Shown here piece after piece: positions 1 to 13,612 of a stretch of DNA of 64,000 bases. Where the stretch lies: contig CM060463.1 in the NCBI GenBank assembly GCA_030544235.1, forward strand, positions 9,895,690 to 9,959,689. The letters run 5' to 3'. The first letter of the stretch is position 1, and each line of letters begins with the position of its first letter. Both the position numbers and the translations under genes were made by a program. This DNA is from Lepturacanthus savala. Taxonomy: Eukaryota > Chordata > Actinopteri > Scombriformes > Trichiuridae. The notes under the pieces were generated by a model. It was not told where the DNA came from. It saw nothing but the letters and a program-made list of their open reading frames with translations, and did no database searches.

Positions 1-1379
1 ACCTTATTATTAGCCACATTGTGGGCTTTGTGGATGTCAGTCAGTCAGTCCACTGCTTTTTTTCCAAACTGAAACATCTATTTCTATTTTTACTATTTAC
101 TATTGGATTTGCTGCAAAAACAGACATTCAGGTTCTTAATGAGTTTGATGATCTCCTGACGTTTCCTCAAGTGGCAGTATTTGCTAATTTAGATTGAATT
201 TTATATTTGATATGTTTACTAGTTTTTTTCTTTTTTTTTGTGAAATGTCTCCATAATTATTGAATTGATTATTGTGAACATCGGTACACTCATTCACGTT
301 CCTCACTTGATGAATTTCAATAAATTAGGTCAAGTGCCCTAACTTTTTATCTGAAAGATGATATCACGGCTGTCCTGTACTTTGTGCTTATAGTAAATAG
401 TAATAGTGTTAAATGTGTTATTGTTTGATTATTGTATGATTACGATGCGAACTAACAAATAATTGAAGAAGTCTCCTGGGTGCTAAGAGCATATTCTTCT
501 GTGGGTTTATAGATCTCACACTGAGACGGATCCTTTCTTTGCCTTTCATCATTTCAAGATGTGTAAACACCATTTATGTGAATGATATTTGATCTCAGGC
601 ATAAAGAAGAAAAAGATGATATTTGGATCTGTGGTCTGACGACTTCTCGACACATCTGTTTGAATGGTTTCAGTCCAGCATCTTGGAATACTCACTTCAT
701 TTACTCATTGTCAGCACTTAACCTTGATCCCAGCAGCATTATGCGAACAGTGAACAACGGTGAAATGAAACGAATAAGAAATGCCGTGTTGCAGCGAATA
801 GACTGTGGCGTGGTGTCCATTAATTCAGCAGAATTGTTGGAATTGTTTTGCTTTGAATGTTCGAATCTCGAATGTCAGTCTTCAGAGAAGCAGACAGGAT
901 GGTAACCAAAGCCACAGACAATCCAGACATCGCTGGCTGACTTTCAGTCCGGGCCGAAACGCAGACGCTCTTTTGATAGTAGAGAGATGAATTTTTCATG
1001 AGCGTGTATCACCATTCAGAGCCGGGGAGCAGAGGGAAAGCGTTGGAGCTGCTCAAGTCAATTTCAATATTCCTGGATCACTGTCTCTGCCTTGTCCTCA
1101 TCATATCTTCATTATCTCCCACCCCTCCCTCAATTTATTTTTATCAGCGAATAACCGGAGCACCGGCGAATGAGGAAGGGAATGAAGAAAATAATTTCGC
1201 CCGTGCGTGTATGTGGAACGGAAAAGTTTTGACGTGGGGTGTGAAGAAAACCGAGGGCGCTCCTTCTCTTTTTTTCTTTTTTTGTTTACAGCAGCCAAAG
1301 ACGGACTCATCCCTCCCTTTGCTCTCTGCGTCTAGCTCAAGGCAGGAGGGATGGAGAGGGTTTGAAGAGCTGACACAAT

Positions 1380-1840
1380 GAGTCAGAGCGAGGCGAGAAC
1401 GTGTGTGAGGGAGAGGGGAAGGGCGGTAAAGGTTTAGGCGTCTCCGCTGACAGCTCTCTGCTGCTGTCTGACAGAGCTTTGTTGAGGATCTGGGGTTTCA
1501 CCGCTGCCGCCGCTCCGGGGTTTTCACCGATGCCGCCGCCGCCGCTGCCACAGCGACGAGTGCCCGGCCCTGACCTTTTGCGTGCACGCTGTACAAATAC
1601 CCATCCTTCACATCGGGCCACCCCTCTCTATCCGGCTGCGTTCGCGGGAGAGGAAAAGAAAGGAGAAGTCGAAAAAAATCAGGCGTCTGTTGACAGATGG
1701 CCCGCGCTGTCGGTGAAACATCATCACAGACCGCGGCTCCCGCGAGGCGGTCGCCCGGCGAAGGCGGGGCTGCGGCCATCTGTGTCCCGGCAACAGATGC
1801 TGCAGACAATACAGAGGCCACACGTGTCACACTGTGTTTC
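1380..1840. promoter_or_regulatory. CpG-rich block, candidate CpG island or promoter
   Basis: CpG dinucleotides are dense between about 1500 and 1800 (GCCGCC repeats near 1530, CCGCGGCTCCCGCGAGGCGG near 1740), in strong contrast to the CpG-poor surroundings. Both strands carry short open frames (1401-1880 plus, 1498-1848 minus), but neither resembles a known protein nor starts with a cadherin-like signal peptide. The flanking purine-rich leader (GAGGGAGAGGGGAAGGGCGG) is the kind of sequence found in vertebrate 5' UTRs. It could be the main or an alternative cdh4 promoter, the start of an antisense transcript, or an isolated CpG island. No TATA box or clear exon donor could be assigned. Confidence 0.45.
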
Positions 1841-4630
1841 ATACACAAGGCCGACAGTAATGCCCCGTGCAGGGTATTAGTTCAGGTGTGTCAGCATTCT
1901 GGAACTGGTTGATTTTTGAAAATATTTCTTTTTGCTGCTTCATCCTGCAAACGACAGCCCCATTCTGTCTGTCTCCCTCTCTCTCTCTCTTTCTCTCTAT
2001 TCCCCTCTGCCCGTCTGTCTGTCACTCCATCATGTCTGTCTCTCTCTGACACGCTACCTCTCTCCAGTTGTACTTAAGCATGAGCGTGAACAAAGACGAT
2101 CAGACCCTCGGGCTGCCTCATTGAGCCCCGCGCACCTCAGCCTCGCCGCCATCCCTCCTCCACCTGCAGAATCCCTCCTCTAGCTCTTCCCTCACAGGGT
2201 TAGGCTGGAACGAGAAATGTATTGTTTCCTAAATTCGCTCGAATCAAAGAGTAATTGAGGTAATCTGTCTGGTTTTTCTGTCTGTTGGGGAGTGGGCGAG
2301 ATTAGAGCTTCTGTTGGCAGAGATGGAATCGAAGCTTTAAAAGGTGGAATAAAAAATGTCAATGTGTCTTTAACGGCAGCCGTCGTGACATTTCCCTGCG
2401 AGCGTTTCATAGGTAATACTAATTCTGCATTTTCTTTCAATTTATTTATTTATTTTTCAGTACAATGAAAGGAAATGCCAAGTTGTTCGATTATTTCATA
2501 ATGGGATGCCAAAATATAAAAACAATTCCTAGAATACCAAAAGGCATCTAGAGTTATTGTCAGCATTTACAACTATTTACAAGAGCAGAATTGGCAATTT
2601 GCAATGGGAACACAACTCAATGGTCTTTAATATTTTTTTTCTTCTATTGAAAGCTTTTGGTTATTCTTCTCTTCTATTGTGTGTATATATATATATATAT
2701 ACATTTCATGTCAATATATTGGCATCTTAGTGTAGGCCCCTCTGAGAAAAGAAAGTCTCTTCAGCCCAGAGATGGATATTCTCCACATCTGACAAGCCTG
2801 CATATTTCCCTGTGTGTGCAGAGATTTGCTTATCCCACCTAAACAGTAACCATGCCAACATAGCAATTGTGCCTAATGGATTTCACTGCACCATTATTGC
2901 TGAACACACAAATACTCATGGGGTGAATGAAAGCTTTTTTCCCTCTACACAGCAGGAAGTTCAGTTTTACAATTCCCGGCAGAATGATTTTTTGTTTTTT
3001 TTTTTATTCATGGAGACTTACTGCTGCAGCGTTGGCTGACCACAGGTGATTCTTTGAAGTGACTAAAACACGAAGATATCTTGACAAACTAATATTTGTC
3101 GAAGATAAATGTGGTACAGACAGACTTGAAGATAAAAAACAGTAAAGTACCACTCATGTAGTGTAAGCTACTTTGCAAATATCTCTTTTCTCTTTTTTTC
3201 CTGTCTCCTTTTGTTTCTGTACTGTTGAGTATAGGGTCACTCTAATATGTCACGTTCGCATTGCACATGTCTATCACCAACCTTGGCTGCCATATTCAAA
3301 ATGCCCCAGACTTAGCCCTGGACGTGATGTTTTAACCAGATTTAATCATTCCTTCTTTATTGAATCTTTCTGTCTGTGCATTTCAAGGTCTCCTCTGGGC
3401 CTTGATTCTGCAGGTTTTCCGCCAACTTGCGCTGACTCAGATCTATAGCAAACTTTCAGAAGTGGTAATGATGAAATAAGAAAATCATAAGACTGGGGTA
3501 TCATAAGACTTGGATTGATTTAATACGAGTGAGTCTGATTCTGATTGATAGATGAATAATGACACGAGATATACGCTAGTGTACGTAGCCAATCACAAGA
3601 AGACAAACACTGGCCACCTGAAGACAACAGTGTTTGTGCATAACTTCACTAGTGCCAGCACACTTCCACCTGAGTAAATACAGAGTGGATTAGTAGAATT
3701 AAGTTTCCTGGAGGACCAGTTGGCAGCCTGGATAGGACAAACAGGTGCTTCCATTTGGAGGTAGATGAAGGAGGAACAGCTTCCAACCTTCTGTGTCCTT
3801 CCTCTGCCTGACAGTAAACATTAATTTGCCCATGTCTCAAAGCAGCAAGAAAATTATAAATTATAAAGCACTCGTGAATTGTTAGCAGTTATTGAGCTAA
3901 TCCTGCGCCACCTGTCTGGCTCCAGAAACATCAGCATTTTCTCCACCTACTCCCAGGGCTTTTTTTTTTTTCTGGGTTTCTGACAGTGATCAGAGGAGTT
4001 GAAGCAATGCTGAGCCGAACGGTGCTGACGAAGCGAAAAGGTTCTGCACTTCAGGCTCCGGAGTGGCTGGATCGATGTAGTGCCATCACCATGGCCTGGG
4101 GGAACGGCTGCCACCATCCTTCATACTGCACTGGATGTCCTCATCCGCCTCTTTGTCACCTCTCTGCCTGCGGCACGGCAGGGATTTATGCATAGCAGAC
4201 AGCTCAAGTCCAAGCATACGTTGTAGGTTAGCAAGCTTCAGCGCACAACACAAGCAATGCTGTTTGGCTAGCTTAGACAGGCTCAGTGTCTGAACTGTTC
4301 ACAGTTTGGAAAGTTTAACACCTGCACTGTAAAATTGATGCTGGCAAGAAAGTCAAAACACACACACGGTTTTAATTTGATATTTTTAACCCAGAGATGT
4401 GATTGCCTGATGACTGCCTGGGTTAAAGCACATTCCTCCACCACCGGCTTTGTTTCCATGGTGAGTCAAAGGTTAAAATATATATTTCACACTCATATTA
4501 ATTGCCTGATATTTTTATATAAGCACAATATGTATTTTGACCATGACGGTTTGTGTGCAGATGGAATGTTTGCAACACTGAAGAAATCTTTTTGTGAACG
4601 TGACATTTTAAATGTTCATCCAGGTGCTAG

Positions 4631-5467
4631 AGGTCCCATATTGTAGGATGTGAGTTTTAAATTGCATTTTGATTATATGAAGGTCTAGGTATTATACAAA
4701 TACTGTTCTATGTTTTAAAGGTCCCGTACCACGCAATTTCCTGGGTTTTATTTGAAGTTTTGATAGCCCTATCATGATATATTTGCAACTTAAAGTACAA
4801 AAATCCAACTTAGTGTAGTTTTACAGTGCTCTCTTAAGCGCCTCGCTGGGGCTCCACAAAGCACAGGTCGTTTTTGGTCTCTCATAAATATTCATATTTG
4901 ATATTCATGAGCAGCTCTTCTGGCTCTCTGGCTGATTTTTACTTGGAAGACTGGAAAAAAAAGTGGGTGTAACAGTGGCGGCAGGTGACATCATGGAGTC
5001 AAGGAAGTACAAACGAGCCTTGAAACAGAAAAGTTTCTAAAGGCTATGTGCATTTTTCTGCTTTTCTGAGTATAAATAATCCCTAGATATTATCTTGAAT
5101 AAAAACACAAAACAAAACAAAAAAAAACATTAAAGTGGGTATTAGAATAATATTGGACCTTTAAAACCCAATTCACAGAGAAATGCACGCAGCCTGTATT
5201 CACAAACAGAAAGGAAAAATAAGCCATCAGGACTTCCAGGTTGTGTTTTTACAACTAAACAGCTATTCAAATAAGCCAATCAGAGGAGAGACTATTATTA
5301 GAGACTATTAATGAGACAGACTCAAAGCAACCTGTTCTCTGTAGCACCAGAGAGAAGCTTCAGAGGGATCTGAAACTATATTAAGATTGTTTTCGGTGCT
5401 TAAAACAACAAATTTATCTTGTTAGGGATATCACGTCAGCTAAAACCAAGGAAAAGATATGGGACCT
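4631..5467. mobile_element. piggyBac-like MITE (outer element), split by a younger MITE
   Basis: The ends are inverted repeats: AGGTCCCATAT at 4631 and ATATGGGACCT ending at 5467. TTAA follows the right end (5468-5471); the left flank CTAG may be a mutated TTAA. The internal sequence (for example CACAGAGAAATGCACGCAGC near 5180) resembles a widespread fish repeat as I remember it. No transposase is encoded. The element is interrupted at 4719-5160 by another MITE with similar ends. Confidence 0.75.
4719..5160. mobile_element. piggyBac-like MITE inserted into the 4631-5467 element
   Basis: The 442-bp element starts AGGTCCCGTACC and ends TTGGACCT. It is flanked on both sides by an exact TTAA (4715-4718 and 5161-5164), the target-site duplication used by piggyBac transposases. 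Removing it and one TTAA rejoins the outer repeat, so the order of insertion can be read directly. There is no coding capacity. A related copy lies at 38247. Confidence 0.82.
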
Positions 5468-5580
5468 TTAATTAAGTGGTAGATTATTTACAGAGTACTA
5501 AGGACTTATGGGTACGTTGTGTAGCAGTGCCATGGAGCACTATTTTTTAAGAATGTTGTTTATCTTGTGCATGCACAAGT

Positions 5581-5936
5581 GTAGCAGCCAATAACATAAT
5601 AAAGCCCAATAATGTAATAAATTTACCCTATTTAAATTGTAATAGGTCAAGAACTGTCTGTTATCACTGTATAAAAGTGATAATGTAATAACTTTTGGCC
5701 GATAACGTAATTGGCTGGTTTTTATGTTATTGGCCTGGTGAAGAAAAATGTTTTTTTTTTCAAATGTAATAACTGAACTGATAACCTCATTATTACACAC
5801 ATGGCAAAAATTCATTACCGTATCAGTTCAGGACTTCTATTACTGTTATTGGACAGTTATTACAGTATTGGCCTATTACATTTTAAAAAGGGCAAATGTA
5901 TCATGTGGTTTATTATTATTTATTACTGGCTGTTAC
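5581..5936. mobile_element. AT-rich inverted-repeat element (unclassified MITE-like)
   Basis: The ends match as inverted repeats: GTAGCAGCCAATAA at 5581 and TTACTGGCTGTTAC at 5923-5936 (12 of 14 positions). Inside, variants of TAATGTAATAA and its complement recur (5611, 5681, 5765, 5850, 5875), so the whole block can fold back on itself. Frames through it on both strands are by-products of this composition. No superfamily can be named. Confidence 0.55.
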
Positions 5937-8682
5937 AGCGGGTGATAGGAAATACACTCTCGACAATGATTTTACACTATTCAAATGACCATAAGCCACT
6001 AAACTAAACTATTCACAAAGCTTTGCAAAAATGATATGAGGAAGGGATTGCATTGGAGGGGGCAACTTCTAGGATACACACAATTCATTTTGGAGACTAA
6101 CAGCGAATGTAAACATAACTTTAGTTTGTTTATTAGGAAACACCACAGGGCATCTTTAATTAGGGAGTGAAAACAGTGTATATTTATTACCGCTGACAGT
6201 TGTGTGTGTTTTAATTGTGCCAGCCTTGGTACACTTGCTATAGATTAGCTTGTCCGTTCACTCACACAAGTGTTGGCAGTGAATCTTTTTTTTAATAATG
6301 TAATGTGCCCACAAGGTGTTTTTTTTTTGTCTTGCACACAGTTGGGGGTCTTTCTTAAGAAGCAGGGTAATCATCTTATTTGAACAAAGTAAAATTCCAA
6401 AAACCCCAAACCTGAACATGGACTGAAGTAAAAGGAGCTGTTCTTTCTTGTATAATCTGCAAATTGAATAATCCTATTTTGGGAGGCCTTTAATGGGCTT
6501 CTATGTTGTGTATTCAATACTGCTGGGCGTCAGATTCCCAAGCTTTTGCTGAAAACAACATTTAGCCAATCTCTCCAGGGTGTTCTAAAATTCAGAAGTG
6601 GTTTGCCAGGACGGCAACCAGCCATCGGCTTTTGGTTGCCAAATCAACAGAATGGGTGGTGTATTTAATTGTTTTGTAATGGGAGAGACAATGGTTCTCT
6701 ATGATTATAGCCCATATTTAATTGATTAAAAATTATACCCAGGATGATTAAACATATTTTACTTAATTCAAACAAGTTTTTTACTCCTCTCACTGTCTTT
6801 GTTTCTCATGGACACAAAGACACAAAACACCACATCCACATCGAACAAATGTTTCAGGCGCCTTTGAGACAGAATAAACCGTTATATTTTTATGACTCAT
6901 ATTTTATGATATAAAATATCACGTAATATATCTGGTACAGTAATTAAAAATTAAATTAAAATAGGTGGAATAATAACCTGTTCAACTGATTAGATCTAAA
7001 GTTTGTCAGTCGTGTCAAATGAGAGATGACAGGCTCTTATACTTTTGAGAATGCAGTAAACAGTGTTATTGAAACATAATGAGCTGCATTCCTCTTGCTT
7101 CTTTTCCACCTGCCATCTTTTGCTCATCAGCACAGCTTTGGATCCAGGTTTGGATGAAGTTTGAAGGTCTATTATGCTTAAAATGAGCTGTCTTTTGGGT
7201 TATCCTGTAGTGCTGACAGTTTTCAGCTTCATTATTTCTAACAGCGATAATCCATATAACAGCAGCATTGCCGCCTGCCTATAAGGCAGAAGATTAGACC
7301 TGTTCAGGTGGAGGGAAATGGAGGGATTCTTTTAATCTCATTAGTTTTTAATAAGACCGGCCGGATCGCAACAAAATGGTTAGCGGTGGTCCAAATCTGG
7401 TCAACTGGGTAAAGTGGATTCATACTAACGAGTAAGGGAGTTACTGCAACTATCAAACACACACATGCAGCACTACTTTATTTCTCAAATGACAGTTTTC
7501 CTGCAGTACACGCATCAAGTCAAAAAAAAAATGTATCTCTTAGGGGTATTAGACAGTGACTTCATTCAGGATCCTAGTGGTTTGAGAATAGAAGCTCTTC
7601 CTGAGCCACTCAGTGCTGGCTCGGAGTATCCGGTAGCTTCTTCCTGACCACAGCAGGAGTGAAATCGGCTGTTATCCAGGTGGTGGGGACGCCTGATGAT
7701 TCTCTGTAGCGTCACATTCACTTCCAAACAAAAATTAGTGTGAGTCCTGTTGCGTACACTGGTCAATCCTGCACCCCGTTGCTCAATGACAGCCAAACAC
7801 GCTGGTGTCGACTTTGTTCCAAAAAGACCACACATAAAGCTCTTCCGCTGTGGAGACTCACTTAAGATGAGCAATTAAGCCTATTCCCATTACTTGAGCG
7901 ATAACGTGTATAGCCGTTCTCACCTGATAACCTAAACAGCCTGATTCTTTATAGATTAATGACTTGTCTCCAGCTAATGTATTTTTATCACAAGGTCATG
8001 AGTGATGTATTATCAGTTAATGAGAAATACAGAAATGTCTGGTGTGAGAGCGGCAGGGAGGAGGTAAACACACACGCTGAGAGACACACTCATTTGACCT
8101 TTCAGAAGGGTTTTTTTCTGGCCTGCGGTAAGTTGTCCTGCAGTGATAAGAATAATGGTTTTGGCGCCATGGCCCGGGGAGACAGACCTCCCATTCCCTC
8201 CCTGTAGATAGTCGAGCAGAGAGGTTCGGCCTCTTCCATTGTGTCTCCTACATCTATAGCAGACAATGAGGCTTAGTAGCGCCCACTTAAGGAATAGCCG
8301 TATGCCGGTATTAAGGACCACTGCAGATCTCTCTGATAGCTGTCACTAGGGGACACTATAGGAAATGTAAGAAAGGGGCAGAGTGCTAGAGGACACCTGC
8401 ATTAGATTATTACAACTCATCCAACAGGAAAATGCCTTTGCAGGGCTGAAATAGTACCATCCGACTGATGGGCCCTTAAGGCATGCTGGATTTCTCTGTC
8501 AAGTGTTGTACAAAAAGAGCACTGTAGGAGTCCACTGATAGCCTCCATTATTTCATTTCTCTTTGGGTCAGAGCTTCACTTGAAGCAGTAAATGAGTGCG
8601 AAAAGGGTCCTTTTTGAAATCCTCCCGTCGATATCGCTGTAATCTCGGCATATGCACGGTGTCAGGTAGAGTGTTAGGTAGT

Positions 8683-8719
<37 letters not shown>
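8683..8719 (+). repeat. 37-base uninterrupted G run
   Basis: This is a pure poly-G of 37 bases. Such tracts are unstable, difficult to sequence, and can form G-quadruplexes on the + strand, which is also the coding strand of the cdh4 transcript. The length may be an assembly estimate. Overlapping proline-rich frames on the minus strand are artefacts of this run. Confidence 0.95.
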
Positions 8720-9762
8720 CTTCAAACGCTCCGAAGGGGAAAAGTAGAAATCACACGGTGAAAATGTATTAGTCATGTTTTTAATTGATTTTCTGGAACA
8801 GGCCATGGTGACTTCAAAGCAAATAGCTGTTGAAAGAAAGTTAGTTTTGATGCTTTTAAGGGAACAAGAACATACGCATGGCCAATCTCAAACTGAGATT
8901 GTGTAAAGGCTGATTACATGGAAAAATGGAGTAAAAAAAAAGCATTACAAGAGGTGTAGTAAAAATAGTACTATGTAGTATATACATTAACAACTGTTAA
9001 TGACGGTGTAATTGTGACAAACAGAATTATCACTGAACTCTGCACTTCTTTTAAGCTAAAGATGTGTTATTATGGAAAAAAAAACTAAGAAATGGGATGT
9101 ACATTATCAGCACAGGTTTAACAATGCAGATTGTTTACTTATTACTATAAGTCGTAATAATAACAGTATCAATCTATATTCCTTCACTTTTTTTTTTTGC
9201 TATTTGCTACTTGTCCGTCATTTTGTTTTGTCGTGACATTTTGTTATATTTTGTCATGACCCCAGCAGTATGACTGCACGAAGCCCTGCTCTTCTGACTG
9301 TGTTTTTGTGGATGTGACACTAAATACAAAATGTTTCCTCCCTGGGCCTCGAGCATATGGCATTGATTCCCGTTTTGACTTTTAACACTGTGCCTTCTGG
9401 CGTATTGCTTCTGTTGGTGAAGCAATTATCTTCATAATGACAACATCAGCACCCGGCTCACAACAATTTGTCCCTATAGTCCGTGTACCTGTGCTCTTTC
9501 AGATGAACATCAGCAGCTCGCAGGCTTCGGCCCTCTGGAGGAAACTAAACCCACTGTTGTTTGCGCTGGCTGACAATAATGAGACCAATTACTGTCATCA
9601 GCTACTCTGCTGATTGGGGAGAATGATAAAGATTATAGGAATCTGATTGAAATGAATCAGTTACTCAAAGGTCGCAGAACATGTCTCATGTTTCAAAACA
9701 CTCATGCTCACAGCTTGCGTTCAGGAGCTGTGACTCAAATCGAGCAGTTTGGACACCCTTGA

Positions 9763-9965
9763 CGTTTTTGATGTCACAACTACACAGCCGCCACACATCC
9801 CCCATTCACGGCCATTTGAATCTGCAAATCAGAGGAGAGGCTCCATATTGATATTAATGAACTCTTACTAGAGCTCCAGAGAGAAGCTTAAGAGGAAATG
9901 TAAAAAGTATATCAAGATGATTTTTGGTGCTTAAAACCAAACCTTAAACCACAAAACTAAAAACC
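9763..9965. mobile_element. Degenerate fragment related to the outer MITE at 4631-5467
   Basis: It shares a run of short matches in the same order with the right part of the 4.6-kb element: AATCAGAGGAGAG, AGAGAGAAGCTT and GGTGCTTAAAAC. The terminal repeats are not recognisable, so this is probably an old truncated copy. Confidence 0.45.
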
Positions 9966-12900
9966 CAGAAAAAAATGGTTAACCTTTAGTTTTCACTTTG
10001 GTTGAATTTATCAACCTCAAAGCATCCATAGATTAGATAAACCAGCTTGTGGAAAAGCAAAGGTTACCTGCATAAAAATAAGTACATACCCAAATGAAGG
10101 TTTTTGAGAGCAAGTTTTGGGGCAATTATGGGTATGCGATATCAGTCTGTGTAGCTGACCCCTGAGGTGGCCTTGATCTCCTCCTGGGGAAATACAGATG
10201 AGTTTTCTCCTAGGCTTCAGGGCCAGGAGACTAATGGCTAGCGCTGGCCTATCGCTTGCCCCAGGGGGCTTTGGAGTAGAGACAGGATTAGAGAGAAATG
10301 GATGAGTGCAAAGGATAATGAAGGAGATCTGTCTTAAGTCTAATCATTGGCTTTAGAAGACATGATCCGGGCTGTAGAGGGTGCGAGAGGAAAGAAGATA
10401 AGAGGTATGTTTCTTGTTGTGATTGCACCTTTTATCACGACTGAAGATCCAATATGTTACCATTGTCAGATGTTCAGTCTGACTTCGCTGCGTTAAAGCA
10501 ATCATCCTGTCCATTGATTTACATAAACGTTGCCCAAGTGTGATTTCGGTGGACTCGGGATAAGACACCTCGTTATTGAGATGCACCTTTTATCACACGA
10601 ACGCAGTGTAGCCGTTTTCCTCGGGCCTCCGTTCCCTTAAATTAGTCTGTCAGGCATAACAGATATTTCTGCTTCTCTCTAAGTGTATATTTGTAATGCT
10701 AATTTGGGCAATTAGGGAATGAAATCAAGATGCTGAACACAGCAGCTAAACAATCACCAGGGAAGGTTGCAAACACTTTTATGCAAATAACACAAGTAGG
10801 GGGAAAAGAGTGAGACAAAAAGTAATAATAAAAAAAAAAAAAAAAATAGGAAGAACCAGAGAGAAGAAAGTGCCGCTGGTTGTAGGCTCAGCTGGTGAGT
10901 GAGGGTGATGGAGAGCTGAGAGTGAGGGAGATGCAAGAGGAGAAAATTAAAAGCTGATTACGTTGTGAGTGAGTCTTTGGTGTCTCTGAGCATGAGGAGG
11001 AGGAGTAGGAGGAGGAAGCCTGTTTTTAGTCTTATAATATTTATTAAGGCCAGTCTCCAGGGTAATCAAGAGCAGCTAAAAATAACCAGCTAGGGGCAGA
11101 AGTCACAAAAGCTGGACACAGGCCCAACGCCACCTTATGTACTGTAACAGGACTCATTTACTCACCCAGCCACAACATCGCTCTTATTCAGATACAAGGC
11201 ATTTGGTGTCAGTTGTTATAAAGTGTGACCAGTATCTAAAACTTGACATTTGTTCTCCGTTGTGGTGTATTGACTGCAGTAGGGGCAACGTAATTCATCT
11301 CAGAGAAAAAAAAATACTTACTTGAGAATAATGGGTTTTCATTACAGTCATTATACGGTTCAGTAAGAGTCACAGATATTTCCCAGAAGCCCCTTTTGTC
11401 CTCTGATCCTTGGCCCTAGTTTGCTCACATTCCCCTCTTTGTCACTCGGCCCAGCTGAGGTGCCACCACCTCGCTTTGGGCTATGTGAAATTATTATATT
11501 GTACTGGGAGATAACAGACAGTGTGTAGCCTTGAGGCAGTTTCTCCGCTTCACCTCCTTAAAAAAGATATTGCTGTGATAAAGTGTGGCTCCTTCTCTGC
11601 TCATACTAAATCGAAGGGGAAGCCTTGAAGGCAAGGTCTTGTGAGTGGGAGCCAGATGAAAGAAAAATATACAAAAAAAAAAAAAAATCAACAGAAGTTG
11701 ATATGTTTGCGCAGCTTGATGTGTTTCAAAAGGAACATTTGTCATTACCATGAGACTCTAAGAAGGACGAGCTCAATCTGGGGGAATGTTCTGAGACGTC
11801 TTGATGCTCCTTCTTCCTGCAGAAGGCGGATTGATTGGGAGCCAGATTTCACTGACTTGGCGGCATCTGAAATTAGCGGGTAGCTGCTGGTCAGCCAAAA
11901 GGCATGCAAACATTTTTCCAAGGATAGCGGGTGCTCATTAAAGCTCTGGTATTATGTCTTTTAAAAAAAAAGAATTTCTTTGACATTTTATTCAGCATAA
12001 GTTGTTTAGATTTCTCTCGAAATCCATCAGCCCAGATTCCCCTCTGCCCTCGAGCAGGCTGTTTCAGAAACTCTTTACATACAATTGGCATTATAAATGA
12101 CCACCCATTCCAACCGGCTGGAGGTGTAGCCTCCACCTTCTCCCCGTCACAATACCACTTAATGAATAATGAATGTTCCCATAGATTGCATTGTTACCTG
12201 GAGTGAAATCTGCACAGTATAACAGATTTTAAAACAATGTTTCAGAACAGTAAGATTGTGTCTAAAATGAGTTTCTCCACAAATTAAAAAGGCGTCTTTT
12301 TTTTTTTTTCCTTCTGTAGCCAGCGGTAGCTAGATTAGCTTTAGCAACAATACATTTTATTCCTGTAGCTGAGTACCAGAAAGAAACAATTTTCAATGAT
12401 TGAAGAATCCTGTGGCGTAATGAGTCTCATTAGGCAGACAGTTGGCTGTAAAATTTGCACACAGACACACACACAACCGTTTGCTGATAACGGGGGAAGA
12501 TTGTGTGATAAGCAGTAGGGAATTCAGACCAGAACACAGACTCAAAGCTGAATGAAGAGGTTTGAGTAACGCTAGTGGATTGGGTTGGCGGAGGCTTGGG
12601 GCGAGATGTACGATTGGGGTCCAGAGAGTGCAGTGGTGCTGAGAGGTGGTGGGAAATGATGATGGCAGGTGGAGGGCGGTGGTGAGGAAAACCGGGAGTG
12701 GAGCGGGTCCAGGGAGGCAGCGAGCAGGCAGGACGTCTTCTGCAAAAATCACCAAAAAAATAAAAGTAAATTCGAAGAAGCACTGAGGGAAAAAAACACT
12801 GAAAAGTTCTAAGGGCCTGACGTAGTTACTGTACCTGAAACGATCTGGCAGAGAACGGCTGGAGAGCTGGGGCTATTTAAGCAGAGCGGTGATGAGGTGA

Positions 12901-13538
12901 CTGGCACCAGGTGTGTAACCAGCAGCTTCCTGAACCTGGGAGCCGCCCCTAGAGAGAGACTCACTGGGGACGGGAAACGGAACAGAGTGCAAAGACAGGA
13001 TATGACAGATTCTCTTGTAAAATGAATTTCAGCCATCTCATCTCCATCCTCTGGAAATCCGTAAAGACTTTTTAGTCACTGAACAACCGGTGCCTTCACT
13101 TCTCATGTCCTGCTTTGCTACTCATCTGGCTAACCCCGACAACGGACGTAGTGTACTAGTCTAGTTTGGGGTCACGCAGGTAAAGCTCATTTTCTTGTTT
13201 CCCTGGTAGAAATATGTGAAGTGAAGCAAGATGATGTAAATCATTCTCGGTTTTAAAGTTGTAAAGTTTTATAGTGGGGCCAAACTTCTGTGTTTGCTCT
13301 TAATGTAAGAAGAAATGTTTCTAGACTTGGCTGTTCGACTGTTTGTTTCCTGAACTTAATCTGGTCAGAAACGGAACACGTTGTTCCTTCTGACCTGTTT
13401 GTTCAGGTCTCTGCGGCTCAAGGACTTAAACAGGGTTTAACCTGACACACCTGAAGATGACATATATGGAGACGCACTGGTGCCCCCTAGTGGCAATATT
13501 CTGAGAGATAACAAATTCACAAACAGTCCCTTCCTGGG

Positions 13539-13612
13539 CACACACACACATACACACACACACACACACACTCACACTACTCAGAGAGAGAGGGGGAGAG
13601 AGAAAGAGAGGC
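13539..13612. repeat. (CA)n microsatellite followed by GA-rich tract
   Basis: A (CA)16-like tract with one T interruption lies at about 13539-13570, followed by a GAGAGAGAGGGGGAGAGAGA-type purine tract. A short frame across it is not a gene. Confidence 0.9.

Noticed and set aside
1401..1880. Open frames on both strands in the CpG-rich block (159 residues plus, 116 minus)
   Set aside because: High GC lowers stop frequency in all frames. Neither product has a signal peptide or recognisable motif, and neither could be linked to cdh4 exon 1.
3485..3520. Repeated ATCATAAGACT words
   Set aside because: Only two copies of 11 bases; could be chance in AT-rich DNA.
12393..12783. Two overlapping minus-strand frames of 117-120 residues
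   Set aside because: Proline/serine-rich translations of CT-rich DNA in two frames at once, without family resemblance.
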